From Gnetum montanum (taxonomy: Eukaryota; Streptophyta; Gnetopsida; Gnetales; Gnetaceae): 20,007 nucleotides of DNA. The stretch is taken from the NCBI GenBank assembly GCA_015680685.1, contig MNCI01015515.1, positions 1,157 through 21,163 of the forward strand. Reading direction: 5' to 3'. Positions 18,680-20,007 of the stretch are shown in pieces. The notes under the pieces are model-generated. The model did not search any database and was not told the origin of the DNA. It worked only from the letters and a program-made list of their open reading frames with translations. Within the stretch, counting starts at the first letter, position 1. Each line of letters opens with the position of its first letter. The position numbers were made by a program, and so were the translations under genes.

Positions 18680-20007
18680 ATGTCTTCTTCTCATAAAAGA
18701 AATTCACCACCTAAGGACCATACAAAGAATAGTCAGCAATCAAAAACACATAACCTAAATCAACGAGTTCCTCAACAATATAGGGTGGAATATACTCATC
18801 TTATTCCTAAATTTACTTTTATCCTCCATCAAGATGAATAGATGTGCTAGAGGGATTTTCAAGGTAACATTGTGTTACCTCCAGATCGGGCAGTCCCAAA
18901 CATGCTTCTCGGTGCCTTAGCATAGATTGGCATGACAGAGATATATGCTGAATACATTGCAAAAAATTTTGACATGAGGGATTACCATCCCATACCTTTA
19001 CAACGTATGAGGGACTTAAGGCAGGAGAGCCAACATACACTGTTGAAGGGCAAAGACGTCCCGCACGTCCTTAGCGAAATAGGAGATGAGGAACCCCTTA
19101 TAACAGGTTCTCTAACGAATGATGTTCCCCCTCCTAATGATAGTGAGGAGGTGGCGTATTAGAACCTACGCTCAACGATACATAACATTGGTTTTGATGC
19201 CCGTGAACACCAGTTGTTCACGGAAGGAACAACAACTCATGCTAAGGACGGGCAGTTAGATCGTCACCACGATCGGGGCCGAAGCCACAGAAGAGAAGGT
19301 GGGAAACATCACCATGACGATGGTTCTCCTTCTTCGTCCCATTCTTCACATCACTCACCCTCTCCTTCCACCTCTGGGCGCAATCATGAAGAGCGTAATG
19401 GAGAGGATAAAGGTAGAAAAAATGAGAGACCTTGATGAGAGAGTTGAGAGAGAGGAAAAGGGCATGAATGAAGGGAAAGTAGGGAAAAATGGAGACATCG
19501 TAGGCATCATGAAAGAGATGATCATGACGAGCCCCTACTCGCAACCCGAAGTATGCTTGACATAATGGAGGCTATTAGAATTCCCACAAGGCATTTAAAA
19601 GATAGTTGGATCAAACGCTTAGACATGAACAATATCCCATGCTTTGAGGGGGGATACAACGCTCATCTGTAAAATCATTTACAGGCATTCCACGATGCCT
19701 GTGCCTTGCAAAATATAGAAAATGAGTGGCAAAAGCTTAAGTTGTTTCCAAGGACACTCACCAAGAAAGCAAAGAGTTGGTATCGGTCCTTAGAACCAGA
19801 AACCATCAGGAGGTGGAGTACAATACTAGAAATCTTCAACGATAAATATCAGACGTACTCCAGAGTGTCCAATTTGTGTAAGCAGATCCAAGGCTAGAAG
19901 CAAGGTACACATGAACCCTTGGATGATGCCATGGCCCGCTACTACACACTGTTACATCGTTGCCTGGGCCATGGATACGCTCAATGGGATCAACTTTGCC
20001 ACATCGT
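18680..20007 (+). pseudogene. Gypsy B gag pseudogene (continues past the window)
   Basis: One frame from ATG 18680 runs to the window end without any frameshift but with ten stops: TAG 18839, 18848, 18923, 19160 and 19895; TGA 19433, 19436, 19445 and 19469; TAA 19670. The N-terminal part contains YIAKNFDMRDYHPIPLQ. The middle is rich in His, Arg, Ser and Asp (19240-19520, for example HHHDDGSPSSSHSSHHSP), probably disordered or nucleic-acid binding. The capsid-type part (19600-20007) has IPCFEGGYNA, FHDACALQNIENEWQKLKLF, KAKSWYRSLEPETIRRWSTI and FNDKYQTYSRV, typical of Retrotrans_gag. The same order is found in element A. It formed the virus-like particle when active. Confidence 0.9.

Larger units (their letters stand above)
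17522..20007 (+). mobile_element. Gypsy element B: younger Ty3/Gypsy retrotransposon, cut by the window end
   Basis: LTR (17522-18537), tRNA-Asp-type primer site and gag are present; pol and the 3' LTR would lie beyond 20007. It starts directly after the broken RT of element A and in the same orientation, which is best explained by insertion of B into A. Its less decayed sequence than A agrees with a later insertion. Confidence 0.88.

Noticed and set aside
18819-19565. Minus-strand and alternative-frame ORFs over gag B
   Set aside because: The plus frame starting at 18680 carries the gag signature, and the others overlap it without any family match.
18680-20007. Programmed stop readthrough in gag B
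   Set aside because: Ten stops of all three kinds within one gag are far more than any readthrough design; decay explains them better.
1-20007. tRNA, rRNA or organellar genes
   Set aside because: No cloverleaf with box A/B or rRNA core motifs was seen. The only tRNA-related sequence is the primer binding site.

Overview
The window looks like nuclear DNA of a seed plant. It is AT-rich, contains one large spliced leucine-rich-repeat receptor kinase gene, and is otherwise filled with decayed retrotransposons of typical plant kinds: LINE, Ty1/Copia and Ty3/Gypsy with a tRNA-Asp-type primer site. A conifer or other large-genome gymnosperm would fit the old, nested, slowly removed repeats and the style of the kinase, but this is inference; no sequence feature proves the taxon.

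Layout. 1-2870: minus-strand fossils of two LINE copies, interrupted by a GC-richer island (1886-2478) full of short tandem duplications that I cannot identify. 2880-3745: AT-rich spacer with three small tandem repeats. 3780-4261: putative promoter and 5' leader of the kinase gene (G-box, pyrimidine tract, 11-codon upstream ORF). 4262-8552: the only intact host gene, an LRR receptor-like kinase of 1362 residues (signal peptide, about 34 LRRs, transmembrane segment, non-RD kinase) in two exons. One phase-1 intron (7836-8037) splits the APE codon and contains an 80-bp tandem duplication that also duplicates a 3' splice site. 8553-9384: spacer. 9521-11672: internally deleted Copia element on the minus strand, with two LTRs and a possible 5-bp target duplication. 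11678-12390: AT-rich, nothing recognised. 12391-17521: old Gypsy element A on the plus strand (5' LTR, PBS, gag, protease, RT), cut off after RT. 17522-20007: younger relative, Gypsy element B (LTR, PBS, gag), running off the window and apparently inserted into A.

How the parts relate. Only the kinase is likely to make a working protein; by family it would be a plasma-membrane pattern-recognition type receptor. Its LRR array has grown by internal duplication: a 144-bp unit and a 504-bp register repeat. The transposons are dead. Gypsy B gag and Gypsy A RT each keep one reading frame interrupted by ten stop codons with no frameshift, which suggests decay mainly by base transition rather than by indels.

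The most interesting points are the palindrome-plus-TATA architecture shared by the two diverged Gypsy LTRs, the duplicated splice acceptor in the kinase intron, the start codon embedded in a trinucleotide microsatellite, and the unexplained island at 1886-2478. I found no evidence of an undescribed multi-gene system.
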